Positions 1-7,740 are shown, counted from the first letter of the stretch. The stretch: 35,636 bases of DNA from Leptolyngbya sp. 'hensonii' (GCF_001939115.1 NZ_MQTZ01000022.1:1-35636), one strand, 5' to 3'. Numbers and translations are program-made. Notes: generated by a model from the letters alone, not told the origin.

Positions 1-213
1 CGCTATCCGACTAATCCCTCGTAAACTGGTGCCCTCACTGTGAGCTTGCAGGACTTGTTGAATTTGCTCTGGACTGACGTGACGGTAGTAGTAGAGGGTG
101 TCAAAACTCTCTGAGAAGGTTTGTTGGCACCCCAGGCAAAAGTAGCGTTGATGCCCATTCGGCATCTTGCCATGCTTGTGAGTCTTAGAATGACCGCAGA
201 GCTTACATTCCAT
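1..213 (-). CDS. IS1-type transposase, N-terminal zinc-ribbon part (InsA-like), cut by window edge
   Basis: The minus strand is open from ATG at 213 to the window edge, giving 71 residues. Near the N-terminus are two CxxC pairs (C3/C6 and C26/C29) with the spacing of the zinc ribbon found in IS1-family InsA proteins, followed by a segment ending in RGISRIA that resembles the start of the helix-turn-helix. InsA binds the element's ends and is normally followed by, or frameshifted to, the catalytic InsB part, which would lie outside the window. The gene starts only about 50 bp from a truncated, oppositely oriented transposase, so the end of this element probably lies within about 214-270. Family assignment is from motif recognition only; the catalytic part is not visible. 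Confidence 0.8.
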   Translation of the reverse strand, partial: MECKLCGHSKTHKHGKMPNGHQRYFCLGCQQTFSESFDTLYYYRHVSPEQIQQVLQAHSEGTSLRGISRIA

Positions 214-228
214 AGCTTGAGTAGGTGA

Positions 229-870
229 ATCGTTGATTCCTTACTCTACCAGACCCACATCAGTTTGACGCACTACCGTTTATTTCAACCACATGTGCGT
301 CCCATTGTGCGAGGCAAAGCGGGAACACCGGTTGAGTTTGGTGCTAAAATCTCTCTCAGTTGTGTGGATGGAATTGTCTTTCTGGACCATCTCAGTTGGA
401 ATAACTTTAACGAGTCTGTCGACTTACCGCAACAGATTGAGCAGTTTAAGCAGCGCTTTGGGCATTATCCTGCTGCTGTGGTGGCAGACCAGATTTACCG
501 AACTCGTGCCAATCGGCAGTACTGTCAACAACGGGGGATTCGTCTGAGTGGTAAACCGCTGGGTAGACCTGTGGTAGCGGAGCAAGCTACTGTTCGCCAA
601 CAAGCTCAAGCAGATGCCAGAATTCGCAATCAGATTGAAGGCAAGTTTGGGCAGTCCAAACGCCGCTTTACATTGGCACGGGTGATGGCAAAATTAGCAT
701 CCACTGCGGAAACGACGATCGCCATCACCTGTCTAGTGATGAATCTGGAGCGGCTGCTCCAAGCCCTTCTTTTTGTCCTTTTTCCGCTGTTGCTCAGTCT
801 GTATCAGTTCTTCACTGAAGGTAGACATAGACAATCCAACCAGGTGAGCAGAGTTTGGAAGCCTGCGTGA
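229..870 (+). pseudogene. DDE transposase (IS5-like superfamily), truncated at the N-terminus
   Basis: An open frame entered from a stop just before 229. Family-like sequence begins near 270 with PHVRPIVRGKAG and continues through a conserved block around GIRLSGKPLGRP to NQIEGKFGQSKRR, which carries the usual glutamate of the DDE catalytic triad, and a C-terminal MNLERLL helix. The N-terminal half with the first catalytic Asp is missing, and no good start codon or ribosome site exists (the first TTG is at 265). After the stop at 868-870, the next frame has an open run from ATG 870 to TAA 935 ending in FFSKP. This may be the original C-terminus displaced by a frameshift. The likely reading is an insertion sequence interrupted by the IS1-type element to its left. 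The exact IS family is uncertain. Confidence 0.75.
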
Positions 871-988
871 TGTCGGCGACCAAGGAGGGTGCCCTACTAC
901 CCATGGAGGTCTCAAACTTTTTCAGCAAGCCCTAAATATCTTGCTGGCTTCAGCCGTCGGAATACCCAGTCTTGCAAGGATTTTGAGG

Positions 989-1582
989 ATGCAACTTTCT
1001 TCTTCTCGAGATAGTGCGATCGCCCTCCGTCGTTTCTCTGTCCAGGAGTATCACCAGATGGCGGCCTTTGGAATTTTGCGACCGGATGAACGGGTGGAGT
1101 TACTGGACGGACAAATTATTAAAATGGCAGCGAAGGGCACAGCGCATCGAGCGGCAATTAGCCGAATTGACTACTTGATCAGGGAGCGACTGGGCGATCG
1201 GGTCCTGGTCTGTCTTCAGGACCCAGTCAGGCTTGACGACTATTCTGAACCTGAACCCGATGTTGCCCTTTTACACCCTAACCCAACCTATTACGAAGAT
1301 CACCATCCCAGCCCCTCAGAAGTTTTTCTCATCATTGAGGTGTCAGACACCACCTTAAAGTTTGATTGCGAGACCAAAGCCCTTGCCTATGCCCGCTCTG
1401 GCATTGTTGAGTATTGGGTGTTGGATGTGAATGGGCGGGAACTGCATCTATATCGGCAACCCAGTGCGGCGGGCTATCAGAGCCACACAATTCTGGCAGA
1501 AACGTTGACGGTTGCGCCTCTGGCGTTTCCCGATTGTGTGATGGCAGTTCAGGAGCTGTTGCGATCGCGCCCCAATCCTTGA
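989..1582 (+). CDS. Uma2 family endonuclease-fold protein (DUF820)
   Basis: A 197-residue protein of the Uma2/DUF820 family, a restriction-endonuclease-like (PD-(D/E)xK) fold that is hugely expanded in cyanobacteria; its biological role is not established. Visible hallmarks are the N-terminal LRRFSVQEYHQM segment, a PERVELLDGQII-like strand, EPEPDVALL with the likely metal-binding Asp91, LIIEVSD with Glu117, Lys130 and the terminal EYWVLD block. The start is taken at ATG 989 rather than TTG 941, because the family usually begins shortly before the FSVQEY motif; a weak AAGGA lies at about 976-980. It stands alone on the plus strand, directly after insertion-sequence remnants. A second paralogue lies at 2433. 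Sequence divergence between the two shows they are not a recent duplication. Confidence 0.85.
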   Translation: MQLSSSRDSAIALRRFSVQEYHQMAAFGILRPDERVELLDGQIIKMAAKGTAHRAAISRIDYLIRERLGDRVLVCLQDPVRLDDYSEPEPDVALLHPNPTYYEDHHPSPSEVFLIIEVSDTTLKFDCETKALAYARSGIVEYWVLDVNGRELHLYRQPSAAGYQSHTILAETLTVAPLAFPDCVMAVQELLRSRPNP

Positions 1583-1607
1583 GCGGCGGCGCGATCGCCC
1601 AACTCCA

Positions 1608-2003
1608 TTAAGCCGTTTGAGGGGTGTTGTCAGGCAGATCTTCAGCCCCTGCTTTCAGGCGACTGGTGGTACTGCGGCGAATCCGCTCACTTTTGCGGAC
1701 TCCTCCGGCCATTTGGTACTCCCGACTGTCGTTGCCGTATCTGAAAGCCACCCCGATCAACATTTGGTCAGACAGGTCACCCAGGCTTTTCTCCAGGGTT
1801 TGGATTTCCGTTTTAGAGGAGTCGAGAATCGAGAGGGCGGTGTTATAAGCCTCGATCCGGCTCCGAAGCTGCCCAATCTGTTGGGTCATATTATCGATAT
1901 TGCGAATATCGCCAAAGTCCATCTTGGCATCAATGGCTTTCAATCCGGCGGCGCGAAGTTCAGCTTTTTCGAGAATCCGGGAAGTACGTTTCTTACGAGT
2001 CAT
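1608..2003 (-). CDS. Small conserved-looking coiled-coil protein, function unknown
   Basis: A 131-residue protein on the minus strand, starting at ATG 2003 (MTRKKRTSR). An upstream in-frame ATG at 2060 would add 19 residues but has no better ribosome site. The N-terminus is basic. Residues of roughly 25-75 (ending near LEKSLGDLSDQM) are rich in Leu/Ile, Gln, Glu and Lys and are predicted by eye to form a coiled coil. The C-terminus is again basic, with several Arg and Ser/Thr, then acidic. No catalytic motif, signal peptide or membrane segment is visible. It is convergent with the first Uma2 gene (26-bp gap). I do not recognise a family. The long open frame and composition suggest a real gene, but a plus-strand open frame of similar length (1617-2159) covers the same DNA. 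Confidence 0.5.
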   Translation of the reverse strand: MTRKKRTSRILEKAELRAAGLKAIDAKMDFGDIRNIDNMTQQIGQLRSRIEAYNTALSILDSSKTEIQTLEKSLGDLSDQMLIGVAFRYGNDSREYQMAGGVRKSERIRRSTTSRLKAGAEDLPDNTPQTA

Positions 2004-2114
2004 AGGGATAAACCTGAGACTAAAGTGGTTGGAATTAGCATCACTGATCGAGAGAGCCATTCGGTTCAGCCAACCTGCGTAAGAATCTACGCCCGATCGG
2101 AAAGCTTTTTACCG

Positions 2115-2366
2115 TCAGCCAGATTCATGATGATCGCAGGTCGGCACAAGCTGAGGTGACGATCGGTTTTGCGATTTCAGCAAAACTGAAGTGGAGGTCA
2201 CGACAACTGAAGTGGAGGTCACGACAACTGAAGTGGAGGTCACGACAACTTGTCCATTCTTAACGACAGCTTGAGTGGGAGTCAGGACCGCTTGTCCATT
2301 TCTGATGACAGCTTGAGCTGAGTCATACCTGTTGGTGCGATCGAGTCCCCATGAGTTTGAATACAC
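2115..2366 (-). CDS. Possible short ORF encoding a heptad-repeat peptide
   Basis: A low-confidence 83-codon open frame from ATG 2366. Its centre is built of 7-residue units that end in two or three Val/Ile/Leu: RNGQAVL, TPTQAVV, KNGQVVV, then three copies of TSTSVVV (the last ending VLL). The periodicity comes directly from a 21-bp DNA repeat (see the repeat at 2185-2331). An alternating Thr/Ser and Val pattern would favour beta strands. No ribosome site is obvious. It may be only the translation of a non-coding tandem repeat lying between two genes. Confidence 0.25.
   Translation of the reverse strand: MYSNSWGLDRTNRYDSAQAVIRNGQAVLTPTQAVVKNGQVVVTSTSVVVTSTSVVVTSTSVLLKSQNRSSPQLVPTCDHHESG
2185..2331. 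repeat. 21-bp-period tandem repeat, three perfect plus four diverged units
   Basis: Three identical 21-bp units lie at 2185-2205, 2206-2226 and 2227-2247 (each reads ACTGAAGTGG at its start and ends CACGACA). Four further 21-bp units at 2248-2268, 2269-2289, 2290-2310 and 2311-2331 keep the register but diverge. Units four and six share CTTGTCCATT exactly 42 bp apart. The period is a multiple of three, so an open frame runs through it on the minus strand. Confidence 0.85.
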
Positions 2367-2432
2367 TGAGATTATTGAAGGGGAAGGGTAATCAGGAAAC
2401 CGAGGGAGTCGAGGTGAACAGGAGGACAGAAG

Positions 2433-3083
2433 ATGGTTAACATCTCACCGATGCCGCTCAATTTAGTCACGGATACCTGGGTGAAAGCCAGTTGGGAGGA
2501 GTTTTTAGCGCTGGGTGAGAGTCCAGATCTAGAAAAAGCCCGGTTTTACTATGACAATGACTTGATGAGGATTGAGACGATGCCGATCGGATCAGGGCAC
2601 AGTCAAGATAATACAATCCTTTCTCAAACGGTCAGTCTCTATGGCACCGTCAAAAATATCCGACTCAAAGGTTTTACCAATGGCAGTTTTCGTAAGCCGG
2701 GGGTGCGAGAATGCCAACCCGATCTGGCTTATTACATTGGAGCCGCGTTTCGCATTCCACCCAAAACCTCAAAACCGATTGATGTGGATGAGTTTGGTGC
2801 GCCTGATCTGGTGATTGAAATTGCGTCTACCACCCTGAGTGATGATATTGGCCGGAAACGGCTACTCTACGAACGTCTGGGTATTCAGGAATACTGGGTG
2901 GTGGATGTTGAGCGCGGCGAAGTCGTCGCCTTTGCGGTGGCAGATGGGGGCAGTAAGCAAATTCGGGAGTCGCAGGTGCTGCCGGGATTGGACATTGCAC
3001 TGATCGAAGAAGCCCTGAAGCGCAGCCAAACTCAGGAAGATGGCGAGATTAACCGCTGGCTATTGCAAGTGTTTAATGACTGA
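2433..3083 (+). CDS. Uma2 family endonuclease-fold protein (DUF820), second copy
   Basis: A 216-residue Uma2/DUF820 protein. It starts at ATG 2433 with a strong AGGAGG ribosome site at 2420-2425. The nuclease-fold residues are all in place: QPDLAY (Asp97), PDLVIEI (Glu129), Lys142 in GRKRLLYERLG, and EYWVVD. The family has the PD-(D/E)xK fold but no defined cellular function, and copies are scattered through cyanobacterial genomes. The 349-bp upstream region contains the 21-bp tandem repeat. No partner gene follows: downstream is a 563-bp non-coding spacer filled with inverted repeats. Compared with the copy at 989 it is longer at the N-terminus and in the central PPKTSKPIDVDE loop. Confidence 0.88.
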   Translation: MVNISPMPLNLVTDTWVKASWEEFLALGESPDLEKARFYYDNDLMRIETMPIGSGHSQDNTILSQTVSLYGTVKNIRLKGFTNGSFRKPGVRECQPDLAYYIGAAFRIPPKTSKPIDVDEFGAPDLVIEIASTTLSDDIGRKRLLYERLGIQEYWVVDVERGEVVAFAVADGGSKQIRESQVLPGLDIALIEEALKRSQTQEDGEINRWLLQVFND

Positions 3084-3646
3084 ACCGGAATGCGATTCTC
3101 CAGTGGAGACGCTACCCGATCGCTGCCGACCTTAATCAATCAATTAGTAGTGTTGGTGAGCAAGACTCAGTGGCGGGGTGAGGTACCGGAAGAAATGGCG
3201 CTCCCAGGAGCGGATTATGGATACACAGTAGCCCAGAACGGGAGAGGGGCCGGGGGTGAGGGCAGTTTTGGTGCATGAAGTATATTAATGCCATCCCTTC
3301 TCCTCAATCAGGCGATCAGGAGAGCCTGATTGAAGTCCTTTTCCCCCTCGGAGAGGGATTTAGGGTGAGGGCAGCTATGGCTACGACCGTAGCCAATGAC
3401 CCACTTAGTACATCTCACCGTAAGTAGGGGTCGGAATTCGATCAGTAGATGCCAAAGGCTCCGTAAATACTGGGATTTAAATTCCAACCCCCATCAATGA
3501 CGAGATGTACTTAGTGCTGACTCTGGAGCCTCCCTGTCAGCATGCCATCTGATTGCTCCCTGCGGTGTTGCTCAGAAGGGCGGAGGTCAGTGAAACCCAA
3601 CATTGGTCAGACTGGGGGCTGGTTCCGCTCAATTAAGGTCCTCTGC
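3084..3646. other. Non-coding spacer with fold-back repeats
   Basis: No credible gene is present; a plus-strand open frame reaching into 3542-4282 is the antisense of lepB. The spacer holds two GC-rich dispersed repeat fragments (3232-3263 and 3343-3374), a 10-bp stem hairpin (3304-3333, arms around CAATCAGGC), a small hairpin GGCTAC-GACC-GTAGCC near 3379-3394, and a larger inverted repeat at 3403-3515. It looks like a landing site for small non-autonomous elements. Confidence 0.7.
3403..3515. repeat. Fold-back (MITE-like) element, 113 bp
   Basis: The left end AGTACATCTC (3407-3416) is exactly inverted as GAGATGTACT (3502-3511). Extending outward gives 14 bp with one mismatch. Further in, GGGGTCGGAATT on the left matches the inverse of AATTCCAACCCC on the right with one mismatch. 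The whole stretch can therefore fold on itself. It could be a miniature transposable element or a structured RNA; no transposase is nearby with matching ends that I can see. Confidence 0.6.
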
Positions 3647-4258
3647 TCAGTTAGGCTGGTAGAGGGGGGTTTTGTCGAGTTCACCCATGCGATCGGGGGG
3701 CCAGAACCGCACGATCGCTCGCCCGATGATGTGATCCCGCGGGACAAACCCCCAATAATGGCTGTCGTAACTGTTATTCCGATTGTCGCCCAGGACCAGA
3801 TAAGAATCCGGAGGAACAATTTGTGGACCCCACTGGTAATTGGGAGTTTCGAAGATATATTGTTCCCGCAGGGGTCGATCGTTAATATACACACGCCCCC
3901 CCTTGACCTCGACTTTCTCGTTGGGCAGACCAATCACACGCTTAATAAACGCATCCTTAAACTTCTGCTCCCTCAGCTTGTCTGTCGGTGCGAATACCAC
4001 AATATCTCCCCGCTCAGGCTTGTGCAGGCGATAGGTGATCTTATCAACAATCAGTCGGTCATCCACCTGCAGCGTTGGCTCCATGGAGCCAGAAGGAATC
4101 CAGCGCGCCTCGGCAACAAAGGTGCGAATTCCCAAAGCCAGCACGATGCTGAGTGTAACAGTCTTCAACCCCTCAACCCAGGGGTTTTCGTTACTTTGTT
4201 GGGGTTGGGTATGCTTTTGAGGATTATCGTCAGACACTTGATTTGGCAAGGGAGTCAT
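3647..4258 (-). CDS. lepB: Signal peptidase I
   Basis: A 203-residue type I signal peptidase, a membrane serine protease that removes signal peptides from proteins exported across the plasma or thylakoid membrane. After a polar N-terminus of about 25 residues comes one membrane segment (about residues 31-48). Box IPSGSMEPT carries the nucleophile Ser58. The general-base Lys106 lies in FIKRVIGLP, and the [14 protein letters not shown] box (157-170) closes the catalytic domain. The length fits the short single-pass cyanobacterial/Gram-positive type. It starts at ATG 4258 and is divergent from pyrC; the 226-bp shared promoter region has a 15-bp tandem repeat. Many cyanobacteria have two lepB copies, and I cannot tell which one this is. 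Confidence 0.95.
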   Translation of the reverse strand: MTPLPNQVSDDNPQKHTQPQQSNENPWVEGLKTVTLSIVLALGIRTFVAEARWIPSGSMEPTLQVDDRLIVDKITYRLHKPERGDIVVFAPTDKLREQKFKDAFIKRVIGLPNEKVEVKGGRVYINDRPLREQYIFETPNYQWGPQIVPPDSYLVLGDNRNNSYDSHYWGFVPRDHIIGRAIVRFWPPDRMGELDKTPLYQPN

Positions 4259-4331
4259 GGAACTAAATTACCCGATCGCTAGGGATATCAACAGAGGTGC
4301 TAATAAGGTAGAGGTTAAACCACCTTGTAAC

Positions 4332-4391
4332 TTCAGATCTTAATTACTCAGATCTTAATTACTTAGATCTTAATTACTCAGATTCTTCACT
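4332..4391. repeat. 15-bp tandem repeat in the lepB-pyrC divergent promoter region
   Basis: Three nearly identical AT-rich 15-bp units at 4332-4346, 4347-4361 and 4362-4376, each containing CAGATCTTAATTA or the one-base variant TAGATCTTAATTA. A decayed fourth unit starts at 4377. Each unit has the palindrome AGATCT. The array lies 74 bp upstream of lepB and about 94 bp upstream of pyrC, so it could serve as a repeated binding site for either promoter. Confidence 0.85.
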
Positions 4392-4484
4392 ACAGTGTTT
4401 GATTCGAGAGAGTTAGTGGAAGTTTAACAAAAAACTTTAAAATCTCCCCTGAACTGATGGCCTCTTTATTTATCTCATCCTGCC

Positions 4485-5819
4485 ATGCCTAACCTAATCA
4501 TTCGTCAAGCTCGTATTCTCCTGCCAGAAGGTAACCTTGCGTCAGGAGATGTGTGGATTCAAGCTGGCAAAATTGCGGAGATTGCCTTGACAGACTCGGC
4601 CTCCCCGAGAGAGTCCTCCTTCGAAGTGATAGACGCAGAAGGGTTGACTTTGTTGCCAGGGGTGATTGACCCCCAGGTGCATTTCCGGGAACCGGGTTTG
4701 GAACATAAAGAAGATCTCTTCACGGCCAGTTGTGCCTGCGCTCAGGGAGGGGTGACCTCCTTTCTGGAAATGCCCAATACCCGTCCTCTAACAACGACAC
4801 AAGCAGCACTGGATGACAAATTGCAGCGAGCTGCCCAGAAATGCCTGGTCAATTATGGGTTTTTCATCGGTGCTACGGCTGAAAATCTGCCGGATCTATT
4901 GGAAGCCCATCCCACACCAGGGATTAAGATTTTTATGGGCTCCATGCATGGTCCCCTCTTGGTTGATCAAGAAGCAGCACTGACAGCTCTCTTTGCCAAA
5001 GGCGATCGACTGATTGCCGTCCATGCTGAAGATCAGGCCCGCATCCTGGAACGACGCCAGCAGTTTGCCGGGATCACCGATCCGGCGATCCATTCCCAGA
5101 TTCAGGACCATCAGGCTGCCCTGAATGCCACCCAACTGGCTCTGAAGTTGTCCAAACAGTATCAGCGACGGCTGCACATCCTGCACCTTTCGACCGCTGA
5201 AGAAGCTGAACTTTTGCGCCGGGATAAACCCGCCTGGGTCACGGCAGAAGTGACTCCGCAGCATCTCCTGCTCAACACATCTGCTTATGAGCAGATTGGG
5301 ACGCTGGCCCAAATGAACCCACCCCTGCGATCGCCCCATGATAATGAAGTCCTCTGGCAGGCCCTGCGAGATGGAGTGCTGGATTTCATCGCCACGGACC
5401 ATGCCCCCCATACCCTGGAGGAGAAAGCCCGCCCCTATCCTGACAGCCCTTCCGGTATGCCGGGGGTGGAAACCTCCCTACCCCTGATGTTGACTCAGGC
5501 CATGCAGGGCCGGTGTACGATCGCCCAGGTCTCCCACTGGATGTCTACTGCCGTTGCGAAAGCCTATGGGATCAGGCATAAGGGAGTGATCGCTCCGGGA
5601 TATGATGCGGACTTGGTGCTGGTAGACCTGAACCACTCTCGACCAGTCCGGCGGGAAGACTTGCGAACGAAATGTGGTTGGAGTCCCTTTGAGGGCTGGA
5701 ATCTGACGGGTTGGCCGGTGATCACCCTGGTGGGTGGGCAGGTGGTCTACGATCGCGGACATCTGAATACTCAGGTTCGAGGACGGGCCTTATCGTTTCA
5801 GGGTCAAGAGGAGGGATAA
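4485..5819 (+). CDS. pyrC: Dihydroorotase
   Basis: A 444-residue cyclic amidohydrolase that converts carbamoyl-aspartate to dihydroorotate in de novo pyrimidine synthesis. The metal-site signature reads IDPQVHFREPG (residues 61-71). His66 and the substrate-binding Arg68 are present, but the usual first His of HxH is Gln64. The likely carboxylated Lys148 sits in GIKIFMGS, with His180 (VHAED), His234 (HILHLST) and Asp305 (ATDHAPH) following. The C-terminal KCGWSPFEGW block is typical of the family. The Gln variant is, from memory, also found in other bacterial dihydroorotases with DxQVHFREPG, so activity is likely. It starts at ATG 4485, is divergent from lepB and convergent with the pentapeptide-repeat gene (35-bp gap). 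A degenerate paralogue lies at 7737. Confidence 0.93.
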   Translation: MPNLIIRQARILLPEGNLASGDVWIQAGKIAEIALTDSASPRESSFEVIDAEGLTLLPGVIDPQVHFREPGLEHKEDLFTASCACAQGGVTSFLEMPNTRPLTTTQAALDDKLQRAAQKCLVNYGFFIGATAENLPDLLEAHPTPGIKIFMGSMHGPLLVDQEAALTALFAKGDRLIAVHAEDQARILERRQQFAGITDPAIHSQIQDHQAALNATQLALKLSKQYQRRLHILHLSTAEEAELLRRDKPAWVTAEVTPQHLLLNTSAYEQIGTLAQMNPPLRSPHDNEVLWQALRDGVLDFIATDHAPHTLEEKARPYPDSPSGMPGVETSLPLMLTQAMQGRCTIAQVSHWMSTAVAKAYGIRHKGVIAPGYDADLVLVDLNHSRPVRREDLRTKCGWSPFEGWNLTGWPVITLVGGQVVYDRGHLNTQVRGRALSFQGQEEG

Positions 5820-5854
5820 AGGGATCTTCGCTGCGGTAGAGGTGGGCGATCGCG

Positions 5855-6634
5855 TCAGAGCGCATCAAAAATTGCCCCTGTGACGATCGCCCCTTCCAAA
5901 TTGGTCTCCAGGAGATTGGCCCCCTGCAGATTCGCGTTGCTCAAGTTGGCCCCACTCAAGTTGGCTCGGAACAGATTGGCCTCGCTTAAATCAGCCCCTT
6001 CCAACACCGAGCCGCTAAAGTTCGTAGCACTGAGATTGGCCTTGACCAGGGTGGCTGTAGCCAGATTAGCCCCACTGAGATTGGTCTCAAACAGATTAGC
6101 TCCAGTCAAATTCGCATTGGACAAATTTGCCCCGCTCAGGTTGGCCTGGGCCAGGGTGGCATCGATCAGGCTGGTGCTGATCAGCAACGCACCACTTAAA
6201 TCAGCCCCACTGAGATTGGCTTCATAGAGGGTTGCTCCGCTCAAAATGGCTCCGGCCAGGGCTGCCTTATTGAGATAGGCCCGAATCAGGGTTGTAGCAA
6301 TCAAATTTGCACCAATCAGGGTAGCATCAACCAGAACTGCATCAACCAGGGTGGCTTTGAAAAGGACCGATCGAGTCAGGTTGGCCTTGCTCAAAATCGC
6401 TTCAATACAGGTTGCTGCACTGAGATTGGCCTGGCTCAGATTCGCGCCAATCAAAGTTGTCCGATTTAAATTGCTTTCGCTTAGATCAGCCGCCTGTAAA
6501 AGTGCCCGTGATAAATTCATCCCACTGAGGTCTGCGCCCTGGAGATCCAGTTGAACATCTAGATTGCGTCTTCTCCAGGCATTCCAGATATTGATTTTTC
6601 GTTTCAGGAACGTCAGTTGTTCTTGATTGGCCAT
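5855..6634 (-). CDS. Pentapeptide-repeat protein
   Basis: A 259-residue protein made almost entirely of A(D/N)LxX pentapeptides from about residue 30 to the end, which fold as a right-handed four-sided beta-helix. The first 28 residues form a basic amphipathic stretch (LKRKINIWNAWRRR), a short capping or anchoring segment. No membrane segment or signal peptide is present. About 45 repeats would give roughly 11 coils. The start ATG 6634 is preceded by GGGGAAG. Upstream at 6653-6673 is an inverted repeat, ATTCTGA-N7-TCAGAAT. The role of such solo cyanobacterial pentapeptide proteins is unknown; some relatives elsewhere mimic DNA (MfpA/Qnr), but nothing here proves that. The repeat structure also creates long antisense open frames, which are shadows. 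Confidence 0.92.
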   Translation of the reverse strand: MANQEQLTFLKRKINIWNAWRRRNLDVQLDLQGADLSGMNLSRALLQAADLSESNLNRTTLIGANLSQANLSAATCIEAILSKANLTRSVLFKATLVDAVLVDATLIGANLIATTLIRAYLNKAALAGAILSGATLYEANLSGADLSGALLISTSLIDATLAQANLSGANLSNANLTGANLFETNLSGANLATATLVKANLSATNFSGSVLEGADLSEANLFRANLSGANLSNANLQGANLLETNLEGAIVTGAIFDAL

Positions 6635-6652
6635 AATCCACTTCCCCGATTA

Positions 6653-6673
6653 ATTCTGAATTCAGGTCAGAAT
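6653..6673. promoter_or_regulatory. Inverted repeat upstream of a pentapeptide-repeat gene
   Basis: ATTCTGA and TCAGAAT flank a 7-bp centre, and a shorter palindrome CTGAATTCAG overlaps the left arm. It lies 18 bp upstream of the start codon at 6634, a position suited to an operator or a 5' UTR hairpin. No known regulator motif is recognised. Confidence 0.35.
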
Positions 6674-6891
6674 CGATCGGTCAGGATGACGACTGCCCCC
6701 TAAAGGAGTTGGGTATGTTGTCAGGTATCGTCACAGTAAATCCTCTCAGTAAATTTCCTGACTGAGCTCTCGACTTTCGGTATGGGGAGAATAGAACACT
6801 TGCATGAAAGAGTCATGTGAGGTCAAATTGATCCATACTCCTCCTACCCGAACTCTTATCTCAGGGAGAGTAATGCCTGAGTCACTTGCTT

Positions 6892-7740
6892 ATGTTCAAC
6901 GCGACCCAACTATTGATTGATCACTTTGTAGACAGATTGAGAGCCGGTTATCGCCGTACCTATGGCAGGTGGAAGTCTGAGTATGAGGAGATCATCGGCT
7001 GGGTAGGAGCCATGGCTTTGGAGAACATTGCGAACAGTGATGCACTCTATCACAATGTTGAACACACCATTCTGGTTAGTCTGGTCGGCCAGGAAGTCTT
7101 GCGAGGGAAACATATTCGCGATGGAGGGGTTTCCTGTGAGGACTGGCTGCATTTCATGATCTCCCTGATCTGCCATGATATTGGCTACGTCAGGGGTGTC
7201 TGTCGGCAGGATGAGGCAGGAGTTTGTGCCACAGGAATTGATGGGATGACCATCACCCTATTTCCTGGAGCCAGCGATGCCAGCATGACCCCTTACCATG
7301 TGGATCGGGGGAAGTTGTTCATAGAAGAACGCTTTGGCGGCCATCGCCTGATCGATGCGGAGCAGGTGAAGCGAAACATTGAACTAACCCGCTTTCCAGT
7401 CCCGATCGCAGAAGATCATCAAGACACAGTAGATTACCCTGGCCTGGTCAGGGCTTCTGATTTGATTGGTCAGCTCGGTGATCCGCGTTATCTTCAGAAG
7501 ATCACGGCCCTATTCTACGAATTTGAGGAGACAGCGACCAACAAGGTCCTGGGCTACAAAAATCCTGGTGATTTAAGAGATAACTATCCCAAGTTTTACT
7601 GGAATGTGGTCTATCGCTACATCAAAGAAGGCTTAAACTGCCTATCCCTGACCCAGGATGGGAAACAAATCATTGCCCACCTGTACGCCAATGTCTTCAT
7701 CGTCGAACACGAAAAATTACAGGAAGCCTTATCTTCCTAA
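6892..7740 (+). CDS. HD-domain metal-dependent phosphohydrolase
   Basis: A 282-residue all-helical protein with an HD-type metal site: ALYHNVEHTI (His54, His58), ICHDIGY (His95-Asp96) and probably Asp185 or nearby in the DLIGQLGD segment. The YHNxxH spacing resembles that of class I cyclic-nucleotide phosphodiesterases, so hydrolysis of a phosphoester or nucleotide is likely, but the substrate is unknown. ATG 6892 is chosen over TTG 6886; neither has a ribosome site. The only good one (GGGAGAG, 6864-6870) serves an out-of-frame ATG at 6873 that opens a 15-codon reading frame ending at 6920, inside this gene. It ends 4 bp into the convergent dihydroorotase-like gene. Probably soluble, since no signal or membrane segments are seen. 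Confidence 0.8.
   Translation: MFNATQLLIDHFVDRLRAGYRRTYGRWKSEYEEIIGWVGAMALENIANSDALYHNVEHTILVSLVGQEVLRGKHIRDGGVSCEDWLHFMISLICHDIGYVRGVCRQDEAGVCATGIDGMTITLFPGASDASMTPYHVDRGKLFIEERFGGHRLIDAEQVKRNIELTRFPVPIAEDHQDTVDYPGLVRASDLIGQLGDPRYLQKITALFYEFEETATNKVLGYKNPGDLRDNYPKFYWNVVYRYIKEGLNCLSLTQDGKQIIAHLYANVFIVEHEKLQEALSS

Noticed and set aside
1617-2159. Plus-strand open frame of 180 codons opposite the small coiled-coil gene
   Set aside because: Composition is less protein-like and no ribosome site is visible; the minus-strand frame with its coiled coil is preferred, though only moderately.
2185-2331. CRISPR array
   Set aside because: The repeats are directly tandem with no unique spacers; none of the other repeat arrays has spacers either.
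3542-4282. Plus-strand open frame of 246 codons
   Set aside because: It is the antisense of lepB, whose motifs are unmistakable.
5880-6554. Leu/Ala/Arg-rich plus-strand open frames
   Set aside because: They are antisense shadows of the pentapeptide repeat, whose 15-bp period leaves other frames open. The same holds at 15178-15561.
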